64,000 bases of DNA from positions 27,303-91,302 of the forward strand of contig NZ_LT985361.1 of assembly GCF_900269665.1 (NCBI RefSeq), given 5' to 3'. This document shows, piece after piece, positions 45,364-54,472 of this stretch; positions within the stretch are counted from its first letter, which is position 1; each line of letters starts with the position of its first letter. Under the pieces are notes generated by a model that was not told the DNA's origin, did not search any database, and was given only the letters and a program-made list of their open reading frames with translations. The stretch comes from Nocardia suismassiliense (GTDB lineage Bacteria; Actinomycetota; Actinomycetes; Mycobacteriales; Mycobacteriaceae). The translations under genes were made by a program, and so were the position numbers.

Positions 45364-46136
45364 CAGATCCGTCCTTCCGACGCGGCGAGCAACCGGTCGA
45401 GCTTGAGTTCGAGCGCCTTGAGGCGCTGTTCGTTGCGGTAGTCCGCGGCGTCGGAGTTGAGTACGTAGCCCGCGACGGTGTCGCGGTATTCCGAGTCGGC
45501 GACCCGGGATTGGAAGCCGTAGGTGAGCTCGAAGTGCACCCGACGCAGCTTGTCGAGCAGTTCACGCTGCTCGGAGTCCGAAAGTGCCATCAGTGCACTG
45601 CCTTTCAGTCGGTCCGCGATGTCGGCGCGGAATTGGTCCATGTCCATGCAGCCGGGATCCCATTTGCCTTGCTTGGGTCCGGCCCACTCTTTGTGGGCGA
45701 TCACGCGATCGGCGCCGTGGCCGAGCTTGCGCAGGATCGCCGCACAGCAGCCGACGTAGGCGTCGTACTGCGCGTCCGACCAGCCCTCGGTGCCGTTGTT
45801 GACGGCCTCGATGCCGATGGTGCGGAAATTGGCGTTGTCCTCCGGCAGGCCGGGCCAGGAACCCGCGCCGGCATGCCAGGCGACACCGGCCGCGACCACG
45901 GTCACCGTGCCGTCCTGCGCCAGATGCAGCTGCGACAGCGGTCCTGCCAAAGAAGGTATGCCGTAGGCGATTTCGGTCGGCGGCGAATGCGAGCTGCCGG
46001 TGTGGTGGGCAACTATGCCCCAGATGTCACCGAAATCCCCGTGGCCGCGTTCCCGCCACCCGGGGAATTCGACGACCCGCAGACCCTCCTCGCGGAGCAC
46101 GTCCGCGAGCCATACCGGATCACCGGTCCAAGACAT
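45363..46136 (-). CDS. Endolysin, N-acetylmuramoyl-L-alanine amidase (LysA)
   Basis: This 257-residue peptidoglycan amidase has an Amidase_2 domain (about residues 1-180). Zinc-ligand and catalytic cues are IVAHHTGSSHSP, VAWHAGAGSWPG and VIAHKEWAGPKQGKWDPGC. The C-terminal ~75 residues are helical with a coiled coil, likely an oligomerisation or wall-contact part. No signal peptide is present, fitting holin-dependent export. It is the first gene of the lysis cassette, after the tail fibre and accessory genes. Confidence 0.9.
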   Translation of the reverse strand: MSWTGDPVWLADVLREEGLRVVEFPGWRERGHGDFGDIWGIVAHHTGSSHSPPTEIAYGIPSLAGPLSQLHLAQDGTVTVVAAGVAWHAGAGSWPGLPEDNANFRTIGIEAVNNGTEGWSDAQYDAYVGCCAAILRKLGHGADRVIAHKEWAGPKQGKWDPGCMDMDQFRADIADRLKGSALMALSDSEQRELLDKLRRVHFELTYGFQSRVADSEYRDTVAGYVLNSDAADYRNEQRLKALELKLDRLLAASEGRI

Positions 46137-46186
46137 AGTTGTCCTACTTTCTGAAAAATACTGCGCCGCGCGGTATTACGTGCGCA

Positions 46187-46630
46187 TCAGAGGATCCGCA
46201 CGTATCCGCCCGCGGATACGGTGCCCGCCGCCCCGCCCGAAGCAGGCACCGCCAAGGCCTCCACGGTCACCAGATCACCCGCGACGATGTCGACGGTTGC
46301 GTTGACCGTCAAGGTGCCCGACGGGCCTTCGACCGGGGGATCGATGGTCGCGACGATCGTCGAATTGACGCGCAGCCGAGCCTGTAGCTGGGTGGGACCG
46401 CCGAACCCGGTGGTCGCGCCGGTAAACGGGATCGAGGCGGTCACCGCGGCGGCATTCTTGTTGCCGACAGCCCGCAGGCCGTCGTTGACGACGACGGAGC
46501 CGGGAAATCCACCGGTGTCGGCCGTCCAGTTCTTGATAAGGCCCCATGCCTCGGGCATCGGCTGGGTGCCGGTTTTCGTCATACGGACCGGCAGAAAGGC
46601 TGGAATTCCAGCGACGACGACGAATGGCAT
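46187..46630 (-). CDS. Small tail-module protein, paralogue A
   Basis: This 147-residue beta-rich protein begins MPFVVVAGIPAFLPVRMTKTG, closely matching the start of the neighbour at 46656-47096 (MPFIVAAGMAEAAVPMGMNKNG), so the two are paralogues. C-terminal repeats of short hydrophobic strands suggest a fibre-associated or decoration protein. Start chosen at 46630; an upstream in-frame ATG adds six residues. The function is unknown. Confidence 0.65.
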   Translation of the reverse strand: MPFVVVAGIPAFLPVRMTKTGTQPMPEAWGLIKNWTADTGGFPGSVVVNDGLRAVGNKNAAAVTASIPFTGATTGFGGPTQLQARLRVNSTIVATIDPPVEGPSGTLTVNATVDIVAGDLVTVEALAVPASGGAAGTVSAGGYVRIL

Positions 46631-46655
46631 CAGATCCTCCGAAAGCAATGAGCGA

Positions 46656-47096
46656 TTAGACCGGATTGAAGTAGAGGTAGCTGTTCACGCCGCCCGCGAC
46701 TGTGGTGTTCCAATTGAGGAACGTCGAACCGGTCATTCGCAGCCACACCCGGTCTCCACGCGCCAGGGTCAACGTCTTGGCCGGAATGGCCACCGACGCG
46801 GCGGCGGTGGCGAACGTTTGGACCGGGATGTCGTTGTGCATGACCTCGAAGGTTCGCTTCTCGCTGACACCTAGGTTGCCGGACACCTCCAGCCCGCAAT
46901 ACACAGTCACCGTGCCAGGGCCGCTGGAAACCAGTTCGTCGTTCGCGCTGATGACGGTCTCCCCGAAGCCACTGCGGACGACCCAACCCGTCAGCTTGAC
47001 CTTCGGGGTGTCGGCGGGGACGGACTGATTGCCGTTCTTGTTCATGCCCATCGGCACCGCGGCTTCGGCCATACCGGCTGCAACGATGAACGGCAC
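46656..47096 (-). CDS. Small tail-module protein, paralogue B
   Basis: This 146-residue paralogue of the previous gene is beta-rich (GTVTVYCGLEVSGNLGV, FATAAASVAIPAKTLTLARGDRVWL), ending in SYLYFNPV. The layout suggests a trimeric decoration or fibre-tip protein. It lies 2 nt after the Pro-rich PPVE gene and is transcribed with it. The function is unknown. Confidence 0.65.
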   Translation of the reverse strand: MPFIVAAGMAEAAVPMGMNKNGNQSVPADTPKVKLTGWVVRSGFGETVISANDELVSSGPGTVTVYCGLEVSGNLGVSEKRTFEVMHNDIPVQTFATAAASVAIPAKTLTLARGDRVWLRMTGSTFLNWNTTVAGGVNSYLYFNPV

Positions 47097-47098
47097 CG

Positions 47099-47377
47099 CT
47101 ACGCCCCAGCCGAAGACGTTGCGTCCGTGGCACTCTCGACTGCGGCAGGGCTTGTTCCGGCGGAACCCTCCGGCTGCTCCATGGGCGGCTCGGCGGGCTG
47201 TTCCGTGGGCGGCTCCACCGGCGGTTCAACGGGCGGCTCGACAGGCGGCTCCACCGGCGGCTCAACAGGCGGCTCAACAGGCGGCTCAACAGGCGGTCCA
47301 GTGCCCGAACCTGGCGAAACAGGCCGTTCATTAGCCGGCGGAGTAGCAGACCTCGGCCAGCCGACATACATCGTCAT
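47099..47377 (-). CDS. Pro/Glu repeat protein (PPVE repeats)
   Basis: This 92-residue protein is built around a run of PPVE repeats with flanking PPTEQPAEPPMEQPE. Its ATG overlaps the stop of the fibre gene (ATGA), so it is translationally coupled. Such rigid Pro-rich rods act as spacers; it may project a domain or link fibre parts. It is small enough that it could be a fusion remnant of the fibre. Confidence 0.65.
   Translation of the reverse strand: MTMYVGWPRSATPPANERPVSPGSGTGPPVEPPVEPPVEPPVEPPVEPPVEPPVEPPTEQPAEPPMEQPEGSAGTSPAAVESATDATSSAGA
47208..47291. repeat. 12-bp tandem repeat encoding PPVE units
   Basis: Seven units related to GGCGGCTCAACA (plus strand) run without interruption; the last three are identical, so copy number may vary between strains. 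Confidence 0.9.
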
Positions 47378-48666
47378 GCGACCGTCACTCCCTTGATGCT
47401 GGCCTGCAAACCCTTACCCGCACCGGCATCCAACGTGGTGATCGAGACGGTGACCCGATCCCCCGGGTTGAAGGTCCAGGTCAGCGGAACCGTGGTATCC
47501 CCAGCCTGATTCGCCGGAAGGATGGTCGCCGACGAACCCGTCACGGCCGTGGTGCCGTTCACCTTCAGTTCGACGACAAGGTTTCCGGTGCCCGCGGTTT
47601 CGCCGCGATAGGTCACCGAGCTGACCAAGATCTTCCGTTCGATCCGCAGACCCTCCGGCATCACATTGCCCGGGCCTGCGGCGCGAGTTCCGCTGTGCGA
47701 CTTGAACGCGATGTCATAGATCTGCCCGACCGGCGTCGGCGTGCGGGCGTCGGTCAGCCGCGGGTCGGTGCTCGCGATCGTATCGATCGCTGTGCGAGCG
47801 GCCGCCGCGGTGGCTGCGGTGAGCACCGACCGGCCCAGCGCGGTCGAGTCGGAGATCTGGTTCGCCGGATGGTTGTGCGCGGTCGGGGTGCGCGGATTCG
47901 TCAGACGTGCGTCGTCACCGGCGACCGCGGTGGTCGCGGTATCGCCGATGGCAGGCGGGAACGTCGCGGGCTTGCCGGTGATACCCGCCCAGTCGGTGGT
48001 GCCCGCCTGACCACGGATCACCACGCCCTGCCCGTTCGGCAACCAGCCGCCGCGCGCCGCGTGATAGACGTACAGCAGCCCATCCGCCTTGACCACATAC
48101 TGCGCGCCGTCGCCGGGGGCGGCGGGCAGCTGGGCGTAGGTGCCGACCTGCCCGTCGATCTTGATGCCCTCGCCACGCGGCCCCATGACAACGGCGTTAC
48201 CGGCCGAGGCAGGCACCGGCGAGACCAGCGTCAGATCGACCAGGCCGGTCGAACCGACATCCGGCTTCTCCGGGTCGGCGCCCGGAACATATTCGGGCAC
48301 AGTGAAACTGAAGGACTCCATCGGAACCCGTTCACCGTCATAGGACAGGTCGAACGACACCCGCCAGGTCCACTGCGAGGGATTCGTCGCCGTACTCGGC
48401 GCGACGAGTCGCACGCCACGTCGACCGCGCCAGGTGATGAAACCCCATTCGTCCAACTGACATTCGTAGTGGCTCGGCAGCTGGACATAGGTCGCCGGGC
48501 CCGACTGTGCACCGGGGACAAGCACTTTCGGCGCGTCGGCGGTGAAGGTGAGCGAGCCGGTCAGCGGCTCGAATTCGGGGGTGTCACCGACGTCGCCGTC
48601 GTCGAGGACGTTCGCGAGGAAACGCCCGACGACTTTGCCGTACTTCAACGGGGGCAGATCGGCCAT
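47374..48666 (-). CDS. Tail fibre protein
   Basis: This 430-residue protein has an N-terminal ~120-residue beta domain (about GDTPEFEPLTGSLTFTADAP to FSFTVPEYVPG), a Gly-rich middle, then the actinophage tail-fibre pattern DDARLTNPRTPTAHNHPANQISDS with ALGRSVLTAATAAAARTAI repeats. A C-terminal beta head (about 330-430) completes it. The layout is a trimeric fibre with receptor-binding tip. It is the last structural fibre gene before the decoration-like proteins. Confidence 0.8.
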   Translation of the reverse strand: MADLPPLKYGKVVGRFLANVLDDGDVGDTPEFEPLTGSLTFTADAPKVLVPGAQSGPATYVQLPSHYECQLDEWGFITWRGRRGVRLVAPSTATNPSQWTWRVSFDLSYDGERVPMESFSFTVPEYVPGADPEKPDVGSTGLVDLTLVSPVPASAGNAVVMGPRGEGIKIDGQVGTYAQLPAAPGDGAQYVVKADGLLYVYHAARGGWLPNGQGVVIRGQAGTTDWAGITGKPATFPPAIGDTATTAVAGDDARLTNPRTPTAHNHPANQISDSTALGRSVLTAATAAAARTAIDTIASTDPRLTDARTPTPVGQIYDIAFKSHSGTRAAGPGNVMPEGLRIERKILVSSVTYRGETAGTGNLVVELKVNGTTAVTGSSATILPANQAGDTTVPLTWTFNPGDRVTVSITTLDAGAGKGLQASIKGVTVA

Positions 48667-48767
48667 GGATCAATGCCTTTCGGACAGCAGGCAGCCGGAA
48701 ACGGCATACCGGAATACGGAAAATGAGTGCGGCCGTTTGGTCAGCCGGTATAGAGCAGCGGTCCCGG

Positions 48768-49823
48768 CTACACAGGCAGCGCGCGAACGTGGATATGCGA
48801 GTAGTTGGAGTCGATGTTGTAGCCCCCCGTACCCTCCATTCGCTGCGCCACGACGTACAGGGTGATCGTCTGGTTCGCGGGAACTATGCCGTAGGTCGCA
48901 CCAGGCTTTGTCGGGTACTGAAAGCCCGGCGAGACAAGCACATACGCGATGCGCGAGACCCGGTGGCTCCAGCCGTATCCGACGCGCTCACCGGTGGGAC
49001 TGCCGATGCGCACTTCGATATCGCAGCGCGTCGGTTGTTCCGTCTGCACCTGCACGCCGCCCTCGACGAGTGGGCGCCATGCCGTCGGCTGCGCCGGAAT
49101 CGTGATGGCGGCCAGCGTCCTGACCTTATCCGTGACGTTCTTGGCGGTGGTGAACTGCTTCTGCCCGATCACCCACGGCCCACTCGGCCGCGGGCTGGGG
49201 ATGGGCCGGAACTTCTGGGTGGCGGCATCCCAGGCGAGCACGTGGTCTTGACCGAGCGAACGTTCGCTGTCGATCAGGACATCGGAAGCATCCTGGATCC
49301 GCCCTTTCGCGCCCGGATCACCGACGTCACCGGTCTCGCCGCGCGGGAAGGTGATCTCCACCTGCTGGGCCGGCGAGGTACCCGTGACCCTGGCGGCCGC
49401 AGCCGATCCGGTGGGTCCAGCGACGGCGATTCCGGTCAGCTGATTCGACGCACCCCGGCTACCGACCGTGCGGAAGGCCTTGCCGAAAGCGATGAACCCC
49501 ATCCCGGTCCAGTAGTAGATGCTGTTCTCCGCGACGACTCGCCACGCTTTGCGTGCGTCCGCCGTGGTGAGTTTCAGTTGGTTCAGGGCAGCCACGTCGG
49601 CGACGTCGCCTTGCCACGACCACGGCCACGCCGCGTCGCCTTCCGGCCCGACCGCACCCTGGTTACCTTCGCGGAGTTCGATCAGAGCTTCACGATCGAC
49701 CAGCTCGAACGGGTTCACCGTGTAAGGCAGCCCGATCGAGTCGGCGACGCCACGCATGGTGATCATGATGTCGTCCTCGTAGACGACGGTCGGTTCGCTG
49801 TTCACAGCGTTGTCGGTGGTCAC
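48768..49823 (-). CDS. Collagen-like tail protein 3
   Basis: This 351-residue protein is one of three tandem paralogues. It has a WPWSWQGDVADVAALNQ segment, then AWRVVAENSIYYWTGMGF, short Gly-X-Y collagen-like stretches (GETGDVGDPGAKGR), PSGPWVIGQ, and a C-terminal domain with IPAQPTAWRPLVEGGVQVQ and DIEVRIGSPTGERV. The GTG start overlaps the preceding stop (GTGA). Collagen-like stretches trimerise; the C-terminal domain is the likely receptor-contact part. Confidence 0.78.
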   Translation of the reverse strand: MTTDNAVNSEPTVVYEDDIMITMRGVADSIGLPYTVNPFELVDREALIELREGNQGAVGPEGDAAWPWSWQGDVADVAALNQLKLTTADARKAWRVVAENSIYYWTGMGFIAFGKAFRTVGSRGASNQLTGIAVAGPTGSAAAARVTGTSPAQQVEITFPRGETGDVGDPGAKGRIQDASDVLIDSERSLGQDHVLAWDAATQKFRPIPSPRPSGPWVIGQKQFTTAKNVTDKVRTLAAITIPAQPTAWRPLVEGGVQVQTEQPTRCDIEVRIGSPTGERVGYGWSHRVSRIAYVLVSPGFQYPTKPGATYGIVPANQTITLYVVAQRMEGTGGYNIDSNYSHIHVRALPV

Positions 49824-50893
49824 AGCGCCCCCACGGGTCGGGCGAAGCACACGATCGACGCGCACTCCATGGAATAGTCGTAGTTGGCAGTGCCCGAACG
49901 GCGCAGCAGCACATGCAGCGTCACCGGCTGACCGGCGGGCACGACACCGATGGTGCTGTCCGGGGTCATGGTGCGCACCGCATAGTGCGGCTGGAATCGG
50001 GCGAGGGTGCTTGCGCCGGTCACGAAGCCGACGCCGAGCGCGACGAGCTGGCCGGTCACCGAGCCGATGCGCACCTCGGCATCGATGCGGGTAGCGAATT
50101 CATTCCAATTCTCATCGGGGCGTACGACGACGCCACCGGTGATGATCGGCCGCCAGTCGGTGTCCTGTGCCGGAATATTCAACTGCGCAATGTTTTTCGT
50201 AGCGGCGGTGATCCCCGTCTGCGAGGCGACGAAGCCGGGACCGTTATCCCAGGAACGTCCCTCGAGCATGGTCCATGGTCCACGCAGGCCGGGGTACGGC
50301 CGCGGCTTCCACTTCCCGGCCGCCGGGTCCCATGTCGGCACTGCGCGATCGATGTGCGGACCGTCGGCGTAGTCCGGTGCGTTCCGGATCGGCCCTGGAC
50401 CACCGGCTTCACCTTTGCGGCCCTTGCCGCCGCGCGGAACCGTCAGGTTCAGTGTCAGATTGGGTGCGGTGCCGGTCACCGACGCCTGGAGATCGGACCC
50501 GACGGGTCCGGTGTCGACCGCGCCGATGGTGATCGTGCACGGCTGCCCGTCGGGACCCGCGGCACCGAAGGCCGCGGTGAACTCGTCGAATCCGGCACCG
50601 TTCCAGTACACCAGGGCGCCGGTGGACAAGATCCGCCATGCTTTGCCCGCATGTGCCATCGTCAGCTTGGGGGTGAGCGCCGAGAGCGCGGACTGATCCG
50701 CGATGTCACCTTCCCAGCGGAACGGCCTGGCGGCCTCGCCCGGCTTGCCGCGGCCTCCAGTAGTGCCGGTCATCAACTCCAGGGAGCCGTCGCGCGGCGT
50801 ACCGTGCATGGACTGCACGACACCGGGCGCACCGACACCCTCGTCGATGCCGCGGACCTCGGTCGACGCGAAATACTCTCTTACCGTAGACAT
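49820..50893 (-). CDS. Collagen-like tail protein 2
   Basis: This 357-residue paralogue has the same order of blocks: FRWEGDIADQSALSALTPKL, AWRILSTGALVYWNGAGF, a collagen-like GGKGRKGEAGGPGPIRN, LRGPWTMLEGRSWD, IPAQDTDWRPIITGGVVV and DAEVRIGSVTGQLV. It is coupled to the next gene. The C-terminal domain differs most between the three copies, as expected if each binds a different receptor. Confidence 0.78.
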   Translation of the reverse strand: MSTVREYFASTEVRGIDEGVGAPGVVQSMHGTPRDGSLELMTGTTGGRGKPGEAARPFRWEGDIADQSALSALTPKLTMAHAGKAWRILSTGALVYWNGAGFDEFTAAFGAAGPDGQPCTITIGAVDTGPVGSDLQASVTGTAPNLTLNLTVPRGGKGRKGEAGGPGPIRNAPDYADGPHIDRAVPTWDPAAGKWKPRPYPGLRGPWTMLEGRSWDNGPGFVASQTGITAATKNIAQLNIPAQDTDWRPIITGGVVVRPDENWNEFATRIDAEVRIGSVTGQLVALGVGFVTGASTLARFQPHYAVRTMTPDSTIGVVPAGQPVTLHVLLRRSGTANYDYSMECASIVCFARPVGAL

Positions 50894-50899
50894 TTCACC

Positions 50900-51934
50900 T
50901 CACTCGATTGGTTCTGCGAAAACGACGATCGATGCCCGGGATGGCGAGAATCCGATATTGCCGTTGCCGTCGCCGACCCGCTCGACCGCGACAATCAGAT
51001 TCGCGGGTGCTCCGGCGGGGACTGTGGCGAAATCCGACGTCGGCGACAGTACTTTCGATGTGGTGCCGTCGCGATAGCACGGAACAACCGGCATATACAC
51101 CCAGGCGCCGGAGCACGCGATAGAGGTAGCCACGATCTCGCCCTGCGAATGATGCAGCCGCACAGTGGCTTCCGCGCTCACCCCGGCATCGCCGCGACTG
51201 TAGATATGCCCGTATACGACGGGACGCCATCGGAAGGGCAGTGGCGCGATGGTGAACGTACCGGCCTCGATCCGACCGGCGTTCTCTTGCCGTTCGACCC
51301 CGAAATCTTCCTGGTACCACGACCAGGGCCCCAGCCCCAGCGGCGTGGCCGACGATCGGAACTTCCGGCTGGACTTGTCGTAGGCGAACACACTGCCGAC
51401 ACCCGGGGTACGCACCTTGTCGTAGTCCGGGGACTCGGTGATCTGCCCGGACGCACCGGGCGGACCCTTCGGACCGCGCGGACCGGCCGGGACGGTCACC
51501 TTCAACTGCTGGTCCGCGCCCGTCCCGCTGAACTCCACGGCGGGCACGGTGTAGTTCTCCCCGCGTTCGGTCTTCGTGACGGTGACGGTGGTCGGCGCGG
51601 CAACCGGACCCCGAGGTCCGACCGCGTCCGGGGAATGCCGCCACTCGGTACCGGTCCAGACATCCATACCGTTGTCGTCGAGCCGATGCCACCAGCTGCC
51701 ACGATCCTCCGCTCCGAGCCCGGTCGGCCGGGCCGCCGCATTGGCGATCTCACCCATCTTTCGGAAAGTGGTGCGTGGCCGACCCCGCTTGCCCTGCTCA
51801 CCGGGTGGGCCCGGCGGTAGGTCCAGGTTCGCGGATCCCGCGGAGACGGTCGTCTGCGCGGTCAGCACGGGCAACCCATCGACGTCGGGCACCCGCTTGA
51901 TGGTGATATGGGCGGGAAAAGTGATGTCCGCCAT
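50900..51934 (-). CDS. Collagen-like tail protein 1
   Basis: This 344-residue paralogue has an N-terminal beta segment (DITFPAHITIKRVPDV), collagen-like GPPGEQGKRGR and GPRGPKGPPGAS, a WWHRLDDNGMDVWTGTEW block like the AWR..YWTG block of its neighbours, and a C-terminal domain with FRWRPVVYGHIYSRGD. A good GAGGAG site precedes the ATG at 51934. It is first of the triplet and most diverged. Confidence 0.78.
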   Translation of the reverse strand: MADITFPAHITIKRVPDVDGLPVLTAQTTVSAGSANLDLPPGPPGEQGKRGRPRTTFRKMGEIANAAARPTGLGAEDRGSWWHRLDDNGMDVWTGTEWRHSPDAVGPRGPVAAPTTVTVTKTERGENYTVPAVEFSGTGADQQLKVTVPAGPRGPKGPPGASGQITESPDYDKVRTPGVGSVFAYDKSSRKFRSSATPLGLGPWSWYQEDFGVERQENAGRIEAGTFTIAPLPFRWRPVVYGHIYSRGDAGVSAEATVRLHHSQGEIVATSIACSGAWVYMPVVPCYRDGTTSKVLSPTSDFATVPAGAPANLIVAVERVGDGNGNIGFSPSRASIVVFAEPIE

Positions 51935-51956
51935 GGTTTCTCCTCTTCGAAAGGGC

Positions 51957-53576
51957 TCAGAAGATGAGCAGGTCGAGATCGGCGCCGACGTCGGTGGCCA
52001 GATCCTTGATCGCGGCGGCGACGCGGCCGAGCCGCTGCCATGCCTTGACGATCGAGTCCTCTTCATCGGATCCGTCGCCGACCACGATGTGCCATTTCGC
52101 GGCGGTCTCACGGTCGTCGGTGAAGGTCAGTTCGGTCACGTAATCGGTGAAGATCTTGCCGTCGAGTGCGAAGCCGATCTGGTCGCCGAGCCCGTAGTCC
52201 TGACCGAGGATGTAGGGGGCGTTGTCTTCGACGGTCACCCGCTTACTGGTGTAGCCGCGGGTCAGGTGCATGCCCTGGCGGGCGGCGACCAGACCGTCCA
52301 GGTTGAACGCCTTGTCGCTGCCCGAGATGTACAGCTCCCGGAAGGCATACGGACCGGCCCGGTCCACCCGCTCCATGTTGCGGTAGACGTTCCATGCGAG
52401 GAACACGTCGTTGAGCTGCCCGCGGTACAGCCAGCCGAGCCCGATGAGCGACAGCAAGCCCTTGATCACGAACTCGATGCCCGCGTTCACCCAGCCGGGC
52501 GAGCGGCCGCCGATGATGATGTCGGTGGCGGTGGGCTTGTGCAGCGCGATCTCGGATTTGCCGATCCCGGAGTACTCGCCTTCGAAGTACCACACCCAGG
52601 GGTAGTTCCGGAAAGTGCCCTGACTGAGGCGCTCTCCATACACCGCTTCGTATTCGGTGGTGGAGTCCAGGTTCGGGTAGCGCACGGGCGTGGTGCCGTC
52701 GCCGGTGAATTCTTCGATCCAGGAACGGATTCCGTCGATCAGCGTGCCGGTCGGGCCGGTGACACCCGACTTGTCCACGGTCTCCAGCACCACGGTCGGC
52801 CGATCGAGGTGGAACCATTTCGGCGCCGGCTGTTCGTCCTCGTCGGGCAGGAAGAACCGGGCGGTCAGCATGACGCCGGAGTCTTCGAGCATGGGGGCGA
52901 ACAGCTTGTCGGCCATGTCGAAACGGGCCGACGCCGCGCTCCACTTGCTGGTGTCGTGCAGCGGATCCACCGGGACGACGGCGATCGGGAAGAGCAGGTT
53001 GCCGGTGCCGCCCCACTCCGGCTTCTCGGCGTGCTGCGGCGGCACCCAGCCCGGCGCCTGCAGGCGCATCAGGTTGGTCGTCAGGTAGTTGGTGATAATG
53101 GTGCGCACCGGGCCGAACTGGATCATGTGCCGCGGGAACTGCGCCAGAATCGGCGCGAAAGGGCTTGCCCAGCAACAGATCGTCGAGATGTGGTTCCAGC
53201 AGTGGATGGCCTCGATGTCGACGGTCTCGACGCCGTACTCGTCCCGGACGATCGAGGCCTTGGTGATGTAACCATCCCAGCGGAATCCCTTGGTGTTCAC
53301 CGTGATCGGGATGGTGGCGTCTTCGTGGTCTTTATTGTTGAAGAGGTGGTCGAAGTGCACCATGTCGCGCGGGCAGATCATCTTGAGTCCGCCGGGTGCG
53401 TTGCGCGGGTAGGTGAACTCCAGCGAGAGGTAGCTGTGCTCCTCGCCGACCTCCTGCATCCATTTGTCCCAATAGCGCACCAGGACATCAGGATCGCGTA
53501 GCTGCTCCTGTTCGTCTTTGTACGCCTTGTCCATGCGCAGGGCTTCGTCCTGCGGGTCCCAGGCAGGCATGCTCAT
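51957..53576 (-). CDS. Gp37-like minor tail protein (tail-associated tip component)
   Basis: This 539-residue protein resembles the Gp37-like/L5 gp28-type minor tail proteins of actinophages. Landmarks are YWDKWMQEVGEEHSYLSLEF near the N-terminus, MVHFDHLFNNKDHEDATIP, and the C-terminal DDRETAAKWHIVVGDGSDEED. It would form the tail tip/baseplate hub with the distal tail protein. The start ATG shares one base with the preceding stop. It is the largest tip component in the cluster. Confidence 0.82.
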   Translation of the reverse strand: MSMPAWDPQDEALRMDKAYKDEQEQLRDPDVLVRYWDKWMQEVGEEHSYLSLEFTYPRNAPGGLKMICPRDMVHFDHLFNNKDHEDATIPITVNTKGFRWDGYITKASIVRDEYGVETVDIEAIHCWNHISTICCWASPFAPILAQFPRHMIQFGPVRTIITNYLTTNLMRLQAPGWVPPQHAEKPEWGGTGNLLFPIAVVPVDPLHDTSKWSAASARFDMADKLFAPMLEDSGVMLTARFFLPDEDEQPAPKWFHLDRPTVVLETVDKSGVTGPTGTLIDGIRSWIEEFTGDGTTPVRYPNLDSTTEYEAVYGERLSQGTFRNYPWVWYFEGEYSGIGKSEIALHKPTATDIIIGGRSPGWVNAGIEFVIKGLLSLIGLGWLYRGQLNDVFLAWNVYRNMERVDRAGPYAFRELYISGSDKAFNLDGLVAARQGMHLTRGYTSKRVTVEDNAPYILGQDYGLGDQIGFALDGKIFTDYVTELTFTDDRETAAKWHIVVGDGSDEEDSIVKAWQRLGRVAAAIKDLATDVGADLDLLIF

Positions 53577-54472
53577 CAGAACGGCCTCGACGATCGCGGC
53601 GTGACCGAGACGACCAGGCTGGACTGCAGATTGCCGCCGTCGACCTGGACGATGATGTCGGTGGCGCTCCATGGCGGCAGCGCGGCGAGCCAGCGGCGAC
53701 CGGCCAACTGGCCCCAGACATTCTGCGGCGTCGTCGAATTCCCCGAGTACAGGCGAGCGGTGCGATGCCGAGGATGCGTATCGATCCGCAGGGTCTGTGC
53801 GGCGGTGAGCCGAGGCGTGTGCACCAACCGCGGGGTCGCACCTCCCGTCGGATCCAGAATCGCCCAGCGGCCGGGACCATTCATGGTGTACCGCGGCCAG
53901 GCAGGCTGGTCGGCGGCGTTGCGTGCCCGCACCTTGCCCTCGTTGAGGCCCGAGGTGTTGGTCCACACCGCGGTTTCGTCGAAATGTCGTTCCAGCGGAT
54001 CCATCGCGGTCGCCGACATCTTGTACAGCGCAAAGGCATTGCGCGCCGGGTCGATCTCGCCGACGGCTTCAGGTGCGCTGTCGAGCTGCACCTGCTGGAA
54101 CCGCCAGCCCTGATGACGGGTGAAAAACCCGATGGTGGACGGCTTGTCGGTGGACCAACCGCGGAACCAAGCATCGTGCACCGCGTAGAAATCCCGGACC
54201 GGATGCGCGCCAGTGCTTTTCGCGGACTGGGAGATCACCGCGATGAAGTCCCATTCCTTCTTGGCGCGGATCGAGCGCTGGAAGGTCGCGCCGTCCTGGC
54301 GCGCACCCTCGTTGACGAGCAATTGCACCGGGGCGAACATGTACCCGGTCTGGTTCGACAGCCGGACGCCTTCGCGTCCGGCATTCGAGCCGGACAGGTG
54401 CCACACCCGGCCGTTGACGTCCCACAGGACGATCTTCGTGTAATGGCTGTTGTCCAAAAGTTGGTGGGTCAT
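53576..54472 (-). CDS. Distal tail protein (Dit-like minor tail protein)
   Basis: This 298-residue protein follows the tape measure gene with an ATGA overlap, the usual place of the distal tail protein. It begins TKIVLWDVNGRVWHLSGSNAGREGV, and ends with a galectin-like strand-rich part (ATDIIVQVDGGNLQSSLVVSVTPRS). The N-terminal belt domain forms a ring on the last tail-tube layer in this family. Sequence similarity is weak; position decides. Confidence 0.78.
   Translation of the reverse strand: MTHQLLDNSHYTKIVLWDVNGRVWHLSGSNAGREGVRLSNQTGYMFAPVQLLVNEGARQDGATFQRSIRAKKEWDFIAVISQSAKSTGAHPVRDFYAVHDAWFRGWSTDKPSTIGFFTRHQGWRFQQVQLDSAPEAVGEIDPARNAFALYKMSATAMDPLERHFDETAVWTNTSGLNEGKVRARNAADQPAWPRYTMNGPGRWAILDPTGGATPRLVHTPRLTAAQTLRIDTHPRHRTARLYSGNSTTPQNVWGQLAGRRWLAALPPWSATDIIVQVDGGNLQSSLVVSVTPRSSRPF

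Noticed and set aside
47208-47291. CRISPR-like array
   Set aside because: Units are contiguous 12-mers inside a coding frame, with no spacers.
51576-53501. 641-codon open frame antisense to the hub protein
   Set aside because: Antisense shadow; the minus-strand gene has coupled starts and stops with its neighbours.
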